From: Bacteroidota bacterium
GTDB taxonomy: Bacteria; Bacteroidota; Bacteroidia; Cytophagales; Cyclobacteriaceae
DNA length: 64,000 nucleotides
NCBI GenBank assembly: GCA_018266435.1
Contig: JAFEAL010000018.1
Coordinates: 1-64,000, forward strand
Direction of reading: 5' to 3'
Shown one piece after another: positions 62,607 through 64,000 of this stretch. The notes below the pieces were generated by a model. That model worked only from the letters and a program-made list of their open reading frames with translations. It ran no database searches and was not told the DNA's origin. Numbering within the stretch: the first letter of the stretch is position 1; each line of letters begins with the position of its first letter. The position numbers and the translations under genes are program-made.

Positions 62607-63986
62607 TCAGTAGGCTTTTTCGTTATCGGCAAGTAAACCCGTAACAGTGGCAATAATGATTTTTAAATCGAAAATAAAGGACCAGTTTTCAATATAAAAC
62701 ACATCTAAACGAAACCGGCCCTTCATATCCTGAAGCCGTTGTGTTTCGCCCCGGTAGCCCCTCACTTGTGCCAGACCGGTGATGCCCGGCTTAACCGAGT
62801 GGCGCGCCATGAATTTGGCAATCCGGTCAAGAAATTTTTCGTTGAGCAAAATCGGATGCGGCCTGGGCCCAACGATGGACATATCGCCCAGCAACACATT
62901 GAAAAATTGAGGCAACTCATCCAAGCTGGTCTTGCGCAAAAAAGAGCCCACGCGTGTTATACGAGGATCGCTGCGGGTAGCCTGAAGCGAATCAGCCTGA
63001 TCATTTACCACCATGGTTCTGAACTTAAAACAGTTAAAGCGAGTATTATTTTTTCCTGCCCGTATCTGCCTGAAAAAAACAGGGCCTTTTGAATCGAGTT
63101 TAATAGCCAGGGCTATGAGGGCAAACAACCACCACCCAACAGTAATAAAAAACAAGGCAGCAAAAACCACATCAAACAAGCGCTTGAGTAGTTGGTTTCG
63201 CTTGTCATCCAGCGGCAAAGCTATCACATTCAAAATGGGCAGGTTATCATAGTGTTCCAGTTCTACCCCTTTTAGTGAAAAGGCCCTGAACTCATTCAGT
63301 ACTTTTACTTTAATGAATTTGTCTTCGCACCAGGCAATCACGTCTTTTACTTGTATGTAAGAAACATACGGAACACAGCAATACACTTCGTCAATTTTGT
63401 TTTCGGTTACATGTTGATAAAAATCAGAAATGCTGCCCAGTTTTTTTTCGGGCTTTCCCTGAACATCAAAAAAACCGGAAACCCGGTATCCGTATTCCGG
63501 GTGGCGCATAAAAAAACGTTGGAGTTGAATGGCCAGTGTTCCGTAGCCGAGTACGGCCACATGTTGAATGTCTTTACCCCGCTGCCGGTACAGGCGCAGC
63601 CAGACGATAAAAATCAAGCGCCACACTAGGGCCACCATCAAAAATGTAAAATACACCACCGCCAAACTCCAGGGGTGCACTTGTTTTATTTCCAGCACCA
63701 ACAGCAACGCGGCAGTAATTAAAAAATGCTGAAACACGGCAAACGTTATTTCTGATACTACCCGACCGGTTTTGGCCATGCGGATAATTTTATACGGATT
63801 GGTGTAGAACAACACCATCAACCAAGACACATTGGCAAACCCTAAAAATAAAAACCAAGAAAGTTCTGCCGGGTGAATGACCAGGTGCCCTGTCATGTAC
63901 AAGCCCAGAAAAAGCGCATTCAAAAAAAAGAGGTCGCCCAGAAAAACGATCAACTTTATGGTACGCGGAAAAACACGTTCTTGCAT
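62607..63986 (-). CDS. Polyprenyl glycosylphosphotransferase (initiating sugar transferase, WbaP/WcaJ-like)
   Basis: 459 residues. Four to five N-terminal membrane helices (about 10-125), a CoA-binding-like Rossmann region (VAVLGYGTLAIQLQRFFMRHPEYGYRVSGFFD, about 140-260) and a fifth helix (VVFAALFFITVGWWLFALIALAI). The catalytic domain is GPVFFRQIRAGKNNTRFNCFKFRTMVVN, DELPQFFNVLLGDMSIVGPRPHP and KPGITGLAQVRGYRGETQ. It transfers the first sugar phosphate to undecaprenyl phosphate to start repeat-unit assembly. It is the first gene of the minus-strand polysaccharide run and the last gene of the window; the start is complete. Confidence 0.95.
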   Translation of the reverse strand: MQERVFPRTIKLIVFLGDLFFLNALFLGLYMTGHLVIHPAELSWFLFLGFANVSWLMVLFYTNPYKIIRMAKTGRVVSEITFAVFQHFLITAALLLVLEIKQVHPWSLAVVYFTFLMVALVWRLIFIVWLRLYRQRGKDIQHVAVLGYGTLAIQLQRFFMRHPEYGYRVSGFFDVQGKPEKKLGSISDFYQHVTENKIDEVYCCVPYVSYIQVKDVIAWCEDKFIKVKVLNEFRAFSLKGVELEHYDNLPILNVIALPLDDKRNQLLKRLFDVVFAALFFITVGWWLFALIALAIKLDSKGPVFFRQIRAGKNNTRFNCFKFRTMVVNDQADSLQATRSDPRITRVGSFLRKTSLDELPQFFNVLLGDMSIVGPRPHPILLNEKFLDRIAKFMARHSVKPGITGLAQVRGYRGETQRLQDMKGRFRLDVFYIENWSFIFDLKIIIATVTGLLADNEKAY

Positions 63987-64000
63987 GACGCGAATTTAGC

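Overview
The window looks like chromosomal DNA of a Bacteroidota member, most likely a Cytophagales-type (Cytophagia) bacterium. Lineage markers are a PorW/SprE-like type IX secretion lipoprotein, an F-type ATP synthase operon without the beta and epsilon genes that is led by an M23 peptidase and a bactofilin, DUF1573 and DUF1080 proteins, promoters of the Bacteroidota TTG / TAnnTTTG type, few Shine-Dalgarno sequences and several GTG or TTG starts. No rRNA, tRNA, CRISPR array or intact insertion sequence was found. Gene assignments rest on reading the translated sequences and recognising motifs; no database search was run.

Layout. 0-8.5 kb: Crp/Fnr regulator and metallo-beta-lactamase-fold hydrolase, a small membrane protein with a suspected frameshift, aldo/keto reductase, ornithine aminotransferase divergent from rmuC, a lipoprotein, an unusual GroES-like protein and mazG. 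8.6-16.5 kb: glmM, a cysteine desulfurase, a DUF2520 protein, a DUF1080 protein, a DUF1573 protein, a histidine kinase/response regulator pair, recR and clpS. 16.5-33 kb: Na+/solute symporter, a 39-residue lipoprotein with its own terminator, a VWA protein plus MoxR/Mg-chelatase-like ATPase pair, thymidine kinase, an exported amine-oxidase-like flavoprotein, a NadR-like kinase, an MFS exporter, a Tat-exported aminotransferase, a membrane-anchored glutamate-synthase-domain protein, an AsmA-like protein, and a coupled UbiA-like/methyltransferase pair.

33.5-40.5 kb: one minus-strand operon, M23 peptidase - bactofilin - atpZ - small membrane protein - atpB-E-F-H-A-G, closed by a clear terminator. 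It links envelope-shape genes to the proton-driven ATP synthase. 40.5-41.3 kb is AT-rich and almost gene-free. 41.3-46.2 kb: PorW/SprE overlapping a class A penicillin-binding protein; then a YfiR-like protein, a MORN/TonB-C-terminal-like protein and uvrC. 49.8-50.2 kb is a gene graveyard: a decayed AAA_14/DUF4143 ATPase fused to a fragment resembling the UvrC C-terminus.

50.2-64 kb: a minus-strand surface-polysaccharide locus. It holds an initiating sugar transferase, a GT2 glycosyltransferase, two 4-epimerases, a UDP-HexNAc 6-dehydrogenase, and a WbpE/WbpD/WlbA set. Together these could make UDP-GlcNAc(3NAc)A and, by a Vi-antigen-like branch, UDP-GalNAcA. It also holds rfbA-rfbC-rfbB of the dTDP-rhamnose pathway without rfbD. 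A lipoprotein prolyl oligopeptidase follows 8 bp behind rfbB. I see no complete novel defence or mobile system. The best candidates for new biology are the VWA/ATPase pair with an altered Walker B motif, the UbiA-like/methyltransferase pair behind the atp terminator, the small CPTY lipoprotein, the suspected frameshift at 1.84 kb, the nested palindromic element at 62.4 kb, and the decayed mosaic downstream of uvrC.
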